Source: JAPOXR01 sp965221815 (lineage in GTDB: Bacteria; Pseudomonadota; Alphaproteobacteria; Rhodobacterales; Rhodobacteraceae). From it: a stretch of 64,000 nt of DNA. The position numbers were made by a program, and so were the translations under genes. Positions 36,969-46,572 of the stretch are shown piece by piece; within the stretch, counting starts at the first letter, position 1, and every line of letters starts with the position of its first letter. The stretch spans positions 2,604,001 to 2,668,000 of the forward strand of contig OZ244915.1 in the NCBI GenBank assembly GCA_965221815.1, read 5' to 3'. The notes under the pieces were generated by a model. The model was not told where the DNA came from and ran no database searches. It worked only from the letters and a program-made list of their open reading frames with translations.

Positions 36969-37691
36969 ATGGGAAAAACGGTACTGGTAACGGGTGGTAC
37001 GCGGGGAATTGGTGCCGCGATCAGCCAGCGGTTGGCGAACGCGGGATACAGTGTGGCTGCCAGTTATGCAGGCAACGAGGAAGCTGCTGCTGAATTTGAG
37101 AAAGCAACCGGTATCGGCAGTTTCAGATGGTCGGTTGCCGACTATGATTCCTGTGCAGACGGAATCGGCAAGGTTGAGGCGGCAATGGGCCCGATCGATA
37201 TTCTTGTCAACAATGCCGGCATCACGCGCGATGGGATGTTTCACAAGATGACGCCGGACCAATGGCGTCAGGTCATCGAAACCAACCTGAATGGCGTGTT
37301 CAACATGACCCATCATGTCTGGGCGGGAATGCGGGAACGCAAGTTTGGTCGCATCATCAATATTTCTTCGGTCAACGGGCAAAAGGGACAGATGGGTCAG
37401 ACCAACTATGCCGCGGCAAAAGCGGGCGAACTCGGTTTCACCAAGGCCCTCGCGCAAGAAGGAGCACGTTCCGGAATCACGGTCAATGCCATCTGTCCGG
37501 GATATATTGGCACCGAGATGGTCATGGCGGTTCCTGAGAAAGTCCGTGAGTCAATTATCGCGCAAATTCCGGTCGGCCGACTCGGAGAACCCGATGAAAT
37601 TGCGAGAATCGTAGAGTTTCTTGCATCTGATGACGCCGGATTCATCACCGGCTCCACGCTCAGCGCGAATGGTGGCCAGTATATGCATTAG
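36969..37691 (+). CDS. phaB: acetoacetyl-CoA reductase
   Basis: NADPH-dependent short-chain dehydrogenase, 240 residues from ATG 36969 with AAAGGAG upstream (a GTG one codon earlier is also possible). TGGTRGIG cofactor loop, NNAGITRDGMFHKM, catalytic Ser in INISSVNGQKGQ and Tyr/Lys in TNYAAAKAG. Family-typical C-terminus ending in STLSANGGQYMH. Operon with phaA. Confidence 0.94.
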   Translation: MGKTVLVTGGTRGIGAAISQRLANAGYSVAASYAGNEEAAAEFEKATGIGSFRWSVADYDSCADGIGKVEAAMGPIDILVNNAGITRDGMFHKMTPDQWRQVIETNLNGVFNMTHHVWAGMRERKFGRIINISSVNGQKGQMGQTNYAAAKAGELGFTKALAQEGARSGITVNAICPGYIGTEMVMAVPEKVRESIIAQIPVGRLGEPDEIARIVEFLASDDAGFITGSTLSANGGQYMH

Positions 37692-37831
37692 CCACGATAC
37701 GGACCTTGCTGTGCAGTCATTCTTGAAATTGACAGACAAAAACCGGGTGCGCGACCCTCGTGGCGCACGCAGGGTTCGGTTCAGTCTGTTAGCGACCGTT
37801 GACGTCTGGCTTTGTCTTCGGTCAGTTATAT

Positions 37832-37999
37832 TCAGTCTCTGGAGAGCGCAAAAATTTTCTCTTTCAAATGGAGTTTGCGCTTTTTCATTTCGGTGAGTGC
37901 AATCGTGTCAGCACCAGGTTGACTCTGCACTATCTCCACCTGTCGGGACAGATCGTCATGTTCTTTGCGCAATGATTCCAATTGATTTTCCAATGTCAT
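37832..37999 (-). CDS. DUF465 (YdcH-like) small protein
   Basis: 55 residues from ATG 37999, with a strong GAGGAG site. Sequence is a short coiled coil: MTLENQLESLRKEHDDLSRQ, then ALTEMKKRKLHLKEKI, matching the YdcH/DUF465 family. Function unknown; common small alphaproteobacterial protein. Convergent with phaB, with about 140 bases between. Confidence 0.85.
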   Translation of the reverse strand: MTLENQLESLRKEHDDLSRQVEIVQSQPGADTIALTEMKKRKLHLKEKIFALSRD

Positions 38000-38230
38000 T
38001 TTCGCTCCTCGATATTTGCAAATGACCCATATATTGCTGCTGCACATATTCGGCCAAAATGGCGTCAATTGCAAGCCGTCACCGTCATCAATCAGACCTT
38101 TTCCACGCATCGCAGGCATCAGGAAACTGCGACAACTCGGGAGACAAAGCCAGACAGAACAAAATTGCAGGAATGTGCGGCCTCATCGGTATGAAGGTGC
38201 CGCTGCGAACGGACTTTTGCCACACATTCC

Positions 38231-39013
38231 TCAAAATTCGATGCGGGACGAGTTGCGCAGGATACTTTCGGCTTCGGGAGAGAATTTATTGCCGTCGTTG
38301 GTATGAAGAATGAGATCAGGCAACAGAACAAAATCAAGTGGCGAATTGGTCTTGTGGACGCGCAACAACAACCGTACCGCCGCACGATCAGGCCGGGCTC
38401 GAACAGGTTTGACTTCGATGACGCCGCCAAGAGTCGTCCCGGGAAGACAGCAAAGCAGGTCGGGCAGACGCGCAGGAGGAATGATGATGGCGAGTTGACC
38501 CGATGATTTGAGTTGCTGCGCCGCAGATTCCAACCAGACCGACAGGGGAACAGTTTCGACTTCTGCGATACGGCGACTCTCATTAGCCGGTAGCTTTCCT
38601 CTGTCTTTGATACGAAATGGCGGATTTGCGATGACAAAATCAAAGCTGGTCTGGAGAAGATCCTTGGGCGGGTTTGCAATATCACCGTGCCAAATATCAA
38701 TCTTGAACCCGTTTTCGACGGCATTGCGCCGGGCCAATTCGACATGAAACGGATAGATTTCCAGCCCACTTGCCACGACGCCCGTCATGCGCCTGCACAG
38801 GCAAAGCAGTGCGATACCGGATCCACAGCCAAGCTCGAGGACAGACTGACCGATGTCAGGGCTGATCGCAGCAGCCAGCAGGACGGGGTCGATGGCCGCA
38901 CGATAGCCATCGCGTGGTTGAAAGGCCGTCACATCACCGTTGAGAAAACCATCACGGGTCAGAGCCTGACCGTAATCGGACACAATATCAGGAGTCAAAC
39001 AGGTCGAGGCCAT
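38231..39013 (-). CDS. tRNA1(Val) (adenine(37)-N6)-methyltransferase-like (TrmN6)
   Basis: SAM-dependent methyltransferase, about 260 residues. SAM loop VLELGCGSGIALLCL near residue 57 and catalytic DFVIANPPFRIKDRG motif (NPPF for N6-adenine methylation). The N-terminus GDVTAFQPRDGYRAAIDPVL is the family hallmark. Starts at 39013 and overlaps the DUF2007 gene by 26 bases. The pair DUF2007-TrmN6, divergent from polyprenyl synthase, is conserved in this class. Confidence 0.9.
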   Translation of the reverse strand: MASTCLTPDIVSDYGQALTRDGFLNGDVTAFQPRDGYRAAIDPVLLAAAISPDIGQSVLELGCGSGIALLCLCRRMTGVVASGLEIYPFHVELARRNAVENGFKIDIWHGDIANPPKDLLQTSFDFVIANPPFRIKDRGKLPANESRRIAEVETVPLSVWLESAAQQLKSSGQLAIIIPPARLPDLLCCLPGTTLGGVIEVKPVRARPDRAAVRLLLRVHKTNSPLDFVLLPDLILHTNDGNKFSPEAESILRNSSRIEF

Positions 39014-39206
39014 TGTCGATGAGTGTCCTGCGTGCGCGATCAAATTCAACTTCAGGAACCATCATCCGTCTTGGAAGAATACCGATTGAGCCTTCAAGTG
39101 AACTCATATGGACATCCATCACAAAACAGGTTATACCTTCTCCTTCCAGCATCGCCGAAGCGCAGGCAATTGCCGTTGGATCATTGCTTCTGAACAATTC
39201 GCGCAT
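38988..39206 (-). CDS. DUF2007 family protein
   Basis: 72 residues: MRELFRSNDPTAIACASAML, MDVHMSSLEGSIGILPRRMM. Matches DUF2007 (putative signal-transducing/PII-like small fold). Function unknown. Start is only 14 bases from the divergent polyprenyl synthase start, so the two promoters must overlap the neighbouring coding region. Confidence 0.85.
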   Translation of the reverse strand: MRELFRSNDPTAIACASAMLEGEGITCFVMDVHMSSLEGSIGILPRRMMVPEVEFDRARRTLIDNGLDLFDS

Positions 39207-39220
39207 CGGAGGTCACTAGC

Positions 39221-40261
39221 ATGCAAGAATCCGCATTGTCGAGTGAATTTCAGACTGCATCTGACCTGTCTTGCAAGTATGATGATCCTGTGCAGGCCCT
39301 GCGTCATGATCTTCATGACGAGTTGAGCATTGTCGAATCCCTGATTCAAGAGAATCTGGATTCGGAATATGTCGCCCGAATCGCGCAAATTGGAGAATAT
39401 ATCTTCAGTGCCGGCGGCAAGCGCCTGCGGCCCATATTGACGATCGCCTGTGCCTGTCTTTTTGGACCAACAGGACACCATCATCTGAATTTCGCGGCGG
39501 CGATAGAGTTTATCCATACCACCACCCTGCTGCATGACGATGTCGTTGATTCAAGCAGTCAACGCCGTGGTCGTCCGACTGCCAATCTCCTTTGGGACAA
39601 TAAATCATCGATTCTGGTCGGCGATTTCTTCTTCGCCCGTGCTTTTCAACTGATGGTCGATACACGATCACTGGCAGCCTTGGGCGTTATTGCGGAAAGC
39701 TCGGTGACGATCTCCGAAGCCGAAGTCATGCAACTCGCCTGGCAACATGATATCACCATCAGTGAAGACGATTATTTTCGTATCATCAATGGCAAGACTG
39801 CTTGCCTGTTCGCTGCCGCGGCTCAGGTTGGCGCATTGATTGCCGGTGCCAGCGAATCGGAGAGCCAGGCAGCTTTTCGGTTTGGCAGGGCGCTTGGAAT
39901 CAGCTTCCAGATTCGCGATGATGTCCTCGATTTTGACGGGTGCAAACTGTCACTCGGTAAAGATCTTGGCGATGACTTTCGTGATCGCAAGATGACCCTT
40001 CCAATGATTCGGGCCATGCAGGCGGCCTCAACCGAGGAGCAGGATTTCTGGAAACGAACCATTGCCGAAGGTCAGCAGCACGAAGGTGATTTCGAATATG
40101 TCAGATTTCTGTTAAAATCACGTGGCCATCTCGAGCAGGTGCAGGAAGAAGCTGTTGCCTGGTCGGAAAAGGCAAAAAGTGAATTGGAAAATTTACCGCC
40201 GCATCCACTGCGAGATCGCCTGGAATGGCTCGCAGATTTTTCGGCCATCCGTCAAAACTGA
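39221..40261 (+). CDS. ispB: polyprenyl diphosphate synthase (octaprenyl/decaprenyl)
   Basis: All-trans polyprenyl synthase making the quinone side chain. 346 residues. First Asp-rich motif in TLLHDDVVDSSSQRRG near residue 105; second in QIRDDVLDFDG near residue 229; also GGKRLRPILT. GGAGG nine bases ahead of ATG 39221 sets the start. Product length (C40, C45 or C50) cannot be read from the sequence with certainty. Confidence 0.92.
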   Translation: MQESALSSEFQTASDLSCKYDDPVQALRHDLHDELSIVESLIQENLDSEYVARIAQIGEYIFSAGGKRLRPILTIACACLFGPTGHHHLNFAAAIEFIHTTTLLHDDVVDSSSQRRGRPTANLLWDNKSSILVGDFFFARAFQLMVDTRSLAALGVIAESSVTISEAEVMQLAWQHDITISEDDYFRIINGKTACLFAAAAQVGALIAGASESESQAAFRFGRALGISFQIRDDVLDFDGCKLSLGKDLGDDFRDRKMTLPMIRAMQAASTEEQDFWKRTIAEGQQHEGDFEYVRFLLKSRGHLEQVQEEAVAWSEKAKSELENLPPHPLRDRLEWLADFSAIRQN

Positions 40262-40346
40262 CCGGACACGCCCACCAACAATCCAGTCACGCCAATTGGG
40301 CCGTTCGATTCGCATGTCGCCTGAAACCACCGCAACAAATGCCTGG

Positions 40347-41168
40347 TCACTCAATCAGGTCTGTTGAACGCACCCACCATGAAGGATTCGACGCAACGAT
40401 TCTCTCCGCCTCCCGTGCCGCATGGGCCGGCGTGGTGAACAGTCCAAAACAGGTGCTGCCGGAACCGGACATACGGGCCAGCAGACAATCACTTCCCGCG
40501 CGTAAGGTGGCCAGGACATCAGCGACCACGGGGCATAAACGAAGCGCAGGATCTTCAAGGTCATTACGCTGGAGTTGAAGCCACGCAGCCAATTCTCTTG
40601 CTTCCCGGAATGACGGCAGGGGAGGCAATGGCGGCATATCAGGGTGCGATGCCGCCGCATAAACCTCTGCGGTCGACAGCATGGCCCCGGGATTGACCAG
40701 AAGCACCGAAAGCGGCGGAAGCGGCGGAAGCTCCGTCACAAATTCACCAATTCCCTCGATGCGTGCGGCCACGCTGTTGACACATACCGGCAAGTCAGCC
40801 CCTAATTCTGCCGTGTCACTCAGCCTCGGGAGGGGAACTTCCCACAATCGGGACAAGAGCCGCATCGCGGCGGCGGCATCGGCGGAACCACCGCCCAAAC
40901 CCGCAGCAACCGGCAGATCTTTAACCAGCGAGACCGCCGCGCCGCGCCGCGCGGTCAGCAATCTGGCAGCCCTCACAATCAGATTGTCAGGACCGTGAGG
41001 AACATTTTCGGCAAAATGCCCGGAGACGGACAAAGTCAATTCATGCGACGGGACCGCCGCGACAGTATCGCCAAGTGCCGTAAATGCGACCAGAGACTCA
41101 ATCAGATGATATCCGTCAGCACGTCGGCCACGAAGATGCAATGCCAGATTGATCTTGGCATGGGCCAC
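40347..41168 (-). CDS. ispE: 4-diphosphocytidyl-2-C-methyl-D-erythritol kinase
   Basis: MEP-pathway kinase (GHMP family). The ATP loop PVAAGLGGGSADAAAAMRLL near residue 85 is intact, and AHAKINLALHLRGRRADGYH is the usual N-terminus. There is no in-frame ATG near it; GTG 41168 fits family length (273 residues) and lies five bases after the TPR gene, so translation is probably coupled. The longer frame to 41285 overlaps the TPR gene. Confidence 0.9.
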   Translation of the reverse strand: MAHAKINLALHLRGRRADGYHLIESLVAFTALGDTVAAVPSHELTLSVSGHFAENVPHGPDNLIVRAARLLTARRGAAVSLVKDLPVAAGLGGGSADAAAAMRLLSRLWEVPLPRLSDTAELGADLPVCVNSVAARIEGIGEFVTELPPLPPLSVLLVNPGAMLSTAEVYAAASHPDMPPLPPLPSFREARELAAWLQLQRNDLEDPALRLCPVVADVLATLRAGSDCLLARMSGSGSTCFGLFTTPAHAAREAERIVASNPSWWVRSTDLIE

Positions 41169-41172
41169 GCCT

Positions 41173-42948
41173 TCAATTGGAGTTGTTGGCAGCTGCTTCC
41201 TCCTCCAGCACCCGGTCCAGGCCAATATCGATCTTTCGCTCGACACGATCTGCGTCCACATATTCATCTTCAAACAGTAAAGCACGTTTCCATTGAAAAA
41301 TGGCCTCGCGTTTGCGCCCTACCTTCCAGTAAACATCACCCAGATGGTCGATCACCTCCGCCGTGTTCGGCAACAGGCGCACCGCCCGCTCCAAAAGCGG
41401 CAAAGCCTCTTCGTAACGACCCTGCAAGAAATACGCCCATCCCAATGAGTCGATAAAGGCGCCATTATCCGGTTCCGCAGCCACCGCCGTCGCAATATAT
41501 TGTTCGGCCAACTGCGAATCTTCGCCTTGTATCAGCATGCTGTAGCCCAGATAATTCATGACATAGGGGTGCCCCCCTGAATATTCCGCGGCCAGTTCCA
41601 GATCACTCTTTGCCCGTTCCCATTCACCAAGCCGCTCGCGCGCAATCGCACGAGAAAAAAGCGGGTACCAGTTCCCCTCGAAATAGGCGTGATACTGCTC
41701 GTCGCCAGGATTTCCAGGAGCACGCGCAAATGTCAATTGATGGGCGCGATCAAAAGCGATCTCCGCCAGATCATACGCATTGTCATTGAGCCGCCCGTTC
41801 CCAATCGCAAGATGAACCCGGACCTTGTCGCCATACTGACTCTTGATTGCGTCAAGGCGGCGAAAGGACTCGTCAATCTGTCCGCTTGATCTGAGCCATT
41901 GGGCAGCCTCAATCTCTGCGAGAAAATGCGCCGGATCCTTTTCGTCAATCGTATCCAGGCTGGCAATGGCCGACTCATAACTGCCGAGATTACCGAAATA
42001 TTCGCCCAGCGTATGCGCAATTTTCGGATTGTCAGGATCGAGAATCTCTGCGAGCCGGACAAAGATAATTGCGGCCTGCAGCCTCTCGTCGCCATCAATG
42101 GCCAAATCTCTTGCGACCGAAAGAAAGAATGCCGCAACGCCTGTGGCCGGACCCGTGACAAAGTCAAAATCAACCTGGTCTCCTGCCTCAATCCGCCGAT
42201 CAAGGTCATTTAATCCTTCGGCGACATGGTCCGGGACGCGCTCACGGCCAAAGCTGCGTATCAGCTGCAATGCCTCGTCTCTCTTGTCCAGCTGTACCAA
42301 TGCCTGAGCCCAGGCTGTGATCAATTGGTCGGGTATAGACCTTGGAACCTGATCGCGCCCGGCAATCTCCCCCATCAAATTCTCTGCAGATTCAAAATCT
42401 CCGGTCGTCGCCAGGGCCAAAGCCCGATGAAACGACAACAATTCCTGTGCCCCTTGAGCGATTTCAGTGCCAAAGGAATCTTCGGCAGAAGCCATGTCGT
42501 TCATACCGACATAAATCCATCCCCTGACCACTTCAGGCAAATCAGGTCCGATGAAAGCCTCAAGCGATTCTGATCGAATCAAGGCTTTTTCATAATCCCC
42601 AGCACTCAAATCCGCGGCCAACAATACGATATCAGACAACAGGTCGCCTTCGTCGAATTCTTCAATTTCAGAAGCGGTTTCCATGGCACTCTCGAGATCA
42701 CCTTTGGCGATGAAGATGGGCAGAGACGTGGCCAGGAGATGAAGATCTTTGGGGGATTGACGAATGAGTTCCCGAAACAACCCAGCCGCACCGACAAAGT
42801 CATATGACAAGGCTTTGCTACGCGCAGCCAAGTATTTTGCGCCCAGTTCACCCGACACCACATCTTCATCGGCTGCATGGGATACGGATGTCAGCGACGC
42901 AAACGCCAGACAAACAGACACCAGAAGGGCCCAATATTGACGGAACAT
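41173..42948 (-). CDS. exported tetratricopeptide-repeat protein
   Basis: About 591 residues from ATG 42948 (MFRQYWALLVSVCLAFASL gives a Sec signal peptide). Multiple TPR helices, clearest near the C-terminus (QGRYEEALPLLERAVRLLPN, then YWKVGRKREAIFQWKRAL). A periplasmic scaffold by inference. Between etfQO and ispE, a position conserved in Rhodobacterales-like genomes. Function unknown. Confidence 0.88.
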   Translation of the reverse strand: MFRQYWALLVSVCLAFASLTSVSHAADEDVVSGELGAKYLAARSKALSYDFVGAAGLFRELIRQSPKDLHLLATSLPIFIAKGDLESAMETASEIEEFDEGDLLSDIVLLAADLSAGDYEKALIRSESLEAFIGPDLPEVVRGWIYVGMNDMASAEDSFGTEIAQGAQELLSFHRALALATTGDFESAENLMGEIAGRDQVPRSIPDQLITAWAQALVQLDKRDEALQLIRSFGRERVPDHVAEGLNDLDRRIEAGDQVDFDFVTGPATGVAAFFLSVARDLAIDGDERLQAAIIFVRLAEILDPDNPKIAHTLGEYFGNLGSYESAIASLDTIDEKDPAHFLAEIEAAQWLRSSGQIDESFRRLDAIKSQYGDKVRVHLAIGNGRLNDNAYDLAEIAFDRAHQLTFARAPGNPGDEQYHAYFEGNWYPLFSRAIARERLGEWERAKSDLELAAEYSGGHPYVMNYLGYSMLIQGEDSQLAEQYIATAVAAEPDNGAFIDSLGWAYFLQGRYEEALPLLERAVRLLPNTAEVIDHLGDVYWKVGRKREAIFQWKRALLFEDEYVDADRVERKIDIGLDRVLEEEAAANNSN

Positions 42949-43000
42949 GGGCAAACCTGGTCTGCGCGAATACGCAGATTCCACACAATCCATGTTGCGC

Positions 43001-44662
43001 CTACATGTTCGGATAATTGGGCCCGTCACCGCCCTGTGGGACACGCCACTCGATATTGGTCGAAGGATCCTTGATATCACAGGTTTTGCAATGGACGCAG
43101 TTGGTGGGATTGATTTTGAATTGAGGATTGTTACCGTCGCGATCATAAAGAATTTCATAGACGCCAGCAGGACAATAACGCTGTGCTGGCTCAGCATATT
43201 GCGGCAGATTTACCGAAACCGGTAGATCGGAGTCAATGACATGAAGATGGCATGGCTGTTCCTCTTCGTGATTGACCCCGGAATAACTTACATTGGTTAA
43301 CCTGTCGAAACTCAGCCTGCCGTCCGGGGTGGGATATTCAATCGGCTGATGTTGCGATGCCGGCTCGGTTGCTGCTGCGTCGCTTTCACCGTGACTGAGG
43401 GTCCCAAACGGGTTCCAACCGGTGAGTTGGGATACCCACATATCGAATGAACCGGCAACAAAGGAGATACCAATCCCGTATTTGGACCACAGTGGTTTGA
43501 CATTGCACACCCGCTTCAAGTCGCGGCCGACCGGACCGTTCCGGATGGCGTTATCGTAATCCTTCAACTCATCTCCTGAACGTCCCGCCGACAATGCCGG
43601 ATAAGCGGACTCGGCAGCTGCAATACCGCTCAGCATTGCGTTATGATTGCCCTTTATGCGCGGCACATTGACAAAACCTGCGGCGCAACCGGCAAGAATG
43701 CCCCCGGGAAAGAAGAGTCTTGGAAGCGATTGCCAGCCCCCCTCGGTAATGGCTCGTGCCCCATAGGCAATGCGGCGGCCACCACTGAGCAGGCGCGCGA
43801 CCATCGGATGATGCTTGAATCGCTGAAACTCCATGTAAGGGAACAGATATGGGTTTCGGTAGTTCAAATGGACGACAAACCCGATACTGATCTGATTGTC
43901 CTGCATATGGTAGATGAACGAACCCCCGCCCGCTTGCGATGAAAGCGGCCAACCAGCAGTGTGAGTCACCGTTCCCGGTTGGCACTGTTCAGGTGATACT
44001 TCCCAGATTTCCTTCATCCCGAGGCCAAATTTCGGGGCATCGCTATCTTTATCCAGCGCGAATCGCTGGATGACCTGTTTGCTGAGGGATCCCCGCACAC
44101 CTTCACAGAGAAACACATACTTTCCAAGGATCCGCATACCAGGCTCGTAGGACGGACCGGGATCCCCGTCGCGCGATCGCCCGAACTCCCCGGCGATGAC
44201 TCCGGCGATTTCACCATTGTTCCCGACAACCAAATCGGAACAGGCCATTCCAGGATAAATCTCGACACCCAAGGCCTCCGCCTTTGCCGCCAGCCAGCGA
44301 CACAGATGACTCATCGAAACGATATAATTTCCGTGATTGCGCATCAGCGGCGGCATCGGCCAATTGGGCACACGTATCTGTCCGGCGACGCCGAGCAGGT
44401 AAAAATTGTCCTGTTCCACCCTGACTAAATCAGGGGAATCCAGTTCCCGCCAATCGGGAAACAGCCGATCCAGGCCAACAGGATCAAGCACCGCCCCCGA
44501 CAGGATATGTGCCCCCACTTCGGATCCCTTCTCGAGAACACAGACATCAATAGATGGATCCAGCTGTTTGAGCCTGATTGCCGCTGACAGTCCTGCCGGA
44601 CCGGCACCGACAATCACAATGTCGAACTGCATGGATTCGCGATCGGGTTCTGTCAACACCAT
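43001..44662 (-). CDS. electron-transfer flavoprotein:ubiquinone oxidoreductase
   Basis: ETF-QO passes electrons from ETF (fatty-acid and amino-acid dehydrogenation) to ubiquinone. FAD site FDIVIVGAGPAGLSAAIRLK at the N-terminus; GGSFIYHMQDNQISIGFVV; C-terminal 4Fe-4S cluster ligands around RYCPAGVYE and NPTNCVHCKTCDIKDP. About 553 residues from ATG 44662; the frame extends 26 codons further. No etfAB in the window. Confidence 0.92.
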   Translation of the reverse strand: MVLTEPDRESMQFDIVIVGAGPAGLSAAIRLKQLDPSIDVCVLEKGSEVGAHILSGAVLDPVGLDRLFPDWRELDSPDLVRVEQDNFYLLGVAGQIRVPNWPMPPLMRNHGNYIVSMSHLCRWLAAKAEALGVEIYPGMACSDLVVGNNGEIAGVIAGEFGRSRDGDPGPSYEPGMRILGKYVFLCEGVRGSLSKQVIQRFALDKDSDAPKFGLGMKEIWEVSPEQCQPGTVTHTAGWPLSSQAGGGSFIYHMQDNQISIGFVVHLNYRNPYLFPYMEFQRFKHHPMVARLLSGGRRIAYGARAITEGGWQSLPRLFFPGGILAGCAAGFVNVPRIKGNHNAMLSGIAAAESAYPALSAGRSGDELKDYDNAIRNGPVGRDLKRVCNVKPLWSKYGIGISFVAGSFDMWVSQLTGWNPFGTLSHGESDAAATEPASQHQPIEYPTPDGRLSFDRLTNVSYSGVNHEEEQPCHLHVIDSDLPVSVNLPQYAEPAQRYCPAGVYEILYDRDGNNPQFKINPTNCVHCKTCDIKDPSTNIEWRVPQGGDGPNYPNM

Positions 44663-44946
44663 GACTCCTGACTGTGATTGCGAAGCGAGGGGCCGCCAAG
44701 TGGACAGCCCTGCCGGCGGTTCATGATCCAACAGCGCCAAAACGGCACGACACCTCTAAGTGTGGTGATCATGGCACGCTATCGGCAACCTAACCCAAGT
44801 GCCCGGTATCTGCCAGATTGTGCCAATACCAGAAATGATTTCATTTTTGTATTCCCGATTCTTGGACCCCGCCCTGTTTTCACGACTCACTTGACGTTTG
44901 ATCTTGCGTCTCTATTGAAAACAGGAACAGAGGTTGAACCAGAACC
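44663..44946. other. divergent promoter region of etfQO and greA
   Basis: 284 bases between two diverging genes. No gene seen. Expected to contain both promoters; no strong -35/-10 pair stands out. Confidence 0.35.
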
Positions 44947-45417
44947 ATGAATCGAACTCCAATGACTCGTAGCGGGCACGAGAAACTCTCTGCCGAAATG
45001 ACCCGCCTCAAGACCGTTGATCGCCCGGCAATCATCGCGGCCATTGCCGAAGCCCGTGCGCATGGTGATCTCAGTGAGAATGCGGAATACCACGCGGCGC
45101 GTGAACAACAGGGCTGGGTCGAAGGCAGAATCAAAGAACTCAATGCGATCCTCAGCACCGCTGAGATCATTGATGTGTCGGCACTCGAAGGACCGATCAA
45201 GTTTGGTGCAACGGTGACAGTTCGCGACGAGAGCAACGCACGCGAAGCCACCTATCAGATCGTCAGTGAAGCCGAGTCAGACCCAAGAAACGGGCGTTTG
45301 AACATGAAGGCGCCACTCGCCGCCGCATTAATCGGTCACAATGCAGGAGATACGGTCGAATTTGAATCGCCGCGCGGGACAAAGAATTTCACGATTATTG
45401 AAGTGAACTACACGTGA
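44947..45417 (+). CDS. greA: transcription elongation factor GreA
   Basis: Rescues backtracked RNA polymerase by stimulating RNA cleavage. 156 residues. The coiled-coil tip with the acidic pair is ARAHGDLSENAEYHAARE near residue 36; C-terminal FKBP-like domain ends in SPRGTKNFTIIEVNY. The next gene overlaps by four bases (GTGA). Confidence 0.94.
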   Translation: MNRTPMTRSGHEKLSAEMTRLKTVDRPAIIAAIAEARAHGDLSENAEYHAAREQQGWVEGRIKELNAILSTAEIIDVSALEGPIKFGATVTVRDESNAREATYQIVSEAESDPRNGRLNMKAPLAAALIGHNAGDTVEFESPRGTKNFTIIEVNYT

Positions 45418-46349
45418 GACGTACCCTATGGTTCCTTGGAGACGAATCGGGTCGCTCGTGGTTGCGTCTCCCTATCCTGACGGCCATCGTCGCCTCAATC
45501 TCCTGGTGCGCCATCCGTCTGCTGGTCCTGTTCTCAGGATCAAGCCCGTCAATCCTCGATACCATCATCCTGTTTCTGATGCCATTGTTGCTGATTTGGG
45601 CATTCGCACTGATTTTCCACTTCAAGATGAATCTCGAGCATCGCCAGCACAGCTTGCACGATCAAATTCAATCACTGCAAGATCAGCTGGTGCGTGTCGA
45701 GAAGTTGGAGCGGAGTCCTGAAAACGACGCAGACCCTGCTGATCAAGACGAAGAATTTCAAGAAGAACTGCAACATCCACAGCCCAAAGACGTGGAGTTG
45801 GGACCATCGGGAGGGGAAGAAAAAGAAGAAGAGAAATCATCCGAGAGAGACATTCAAGCGCTCCATGTCCCGGTCGACACATTGGTGCGTGCGGTCAATT
45901 TTGCCGAGGACGAAGATGATACCGAAACGCTTGACGCTTTGGAACGGGTCGCTGGTGATCGCGAGATTGATAAACTTTTGGGACTTGCCATACAAATCCT
46001 GCAGTTGCTGGTCGAGGACGATATTGAAGTTGACCTTCTGCCGGCTGAATTTGCGCCACCGAATGAATGGCGCAACGCTTTTGGTGAACGTGCCGATGGC
46101 CCAGCGACGGACGGTCTTGACATCCGGTTTCTCGGCAATGTCGGCACACCAACGCATCATGCCACAGTCGAGAAAGCCCTTGCGCGCGATCCCGAAGGGC
46201 CCGCATTGGCAGAGCGTTTTATCGCGAGCGCCCTTGGGCTGACCGCGCGCTTGATCCGAGAGGCCAGCGATCGGCAGATCCAGGCTTATGCCAATACGCG
46301 TACAATCCGTGCCTGGATTCTTGTGCTTTATGCCCAGGCAAGAGAATAG
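45414..46349 (+). CDS. acidic membrane protein of unknown function
   Basis: 311 residues from GTG 45414, coupled to greA by a GTGA overlap. Two N-terminal membrane helices (LPILTAIVASISWCAIRL and ILFLMPLLLIWAFALIF), then a coiled coil (HSLHDQIQSLQDQLVRVEKL), a highly Glu/Asp-rich linker (residues 103-150), and a C-terminal alpha-helical domain ending ANTRTIRAWILVLYAQARE. I do not recognise the family. The shape suggests a membrane-anchored partner of a soluble protein; that is inference only. Confidence 0.7.
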   Translation: MRRTLWFLGDESGRSWLRLPILTAIVASISWCAIRLLVLFSGSSPSILDTIILFLMPLLLIWAFALIFHFKMNLEHRQHSLHDQIQSLQDQLVRVEKLERSPENDADPADQDEEFQEELQHPQPKDVELGPSGGEEKEEEKSSERDIQALHVPVDTLVRAVNFAEDEDDTETLDALERVAGDREIDKLLGLAIQILQLLVEDDIEVDLLPAEFAPPNEWRNAFGERADGPATDGLDIRFLGNVGTPTHHATVEKALARDPEGPALAERFIASALGLTARLIREASDRQIQAYANTRTIRAWILVLYAQARE

Positions 46350-46572
46350 CCACCCAGAATTAACAGTCCTTTTTTCCGTATCCGCCCATTATCTGCGAAC
46401 AGACGAAAGTTTTAACCGTCACCCGCACGGCGAAAATTTGGATTCGTCCGGTAGAGTTGTCGAGGGAAAGAGCATTCTGATTGAGATCAGGGAGGTCGCA
46501 CTATGTCTAACTTTCGGTGAATTGGAGCTGCCCCACCCTTCATGAGACCGGGCACAAACAGAAAGAATTGCA

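Noticed and set aside
37741..37780. GTGCGC/GCGCAC hairpin between phaB and DUF465
   Set aside because: Stem of only six bases with no T-run; too weak for a terminator call.
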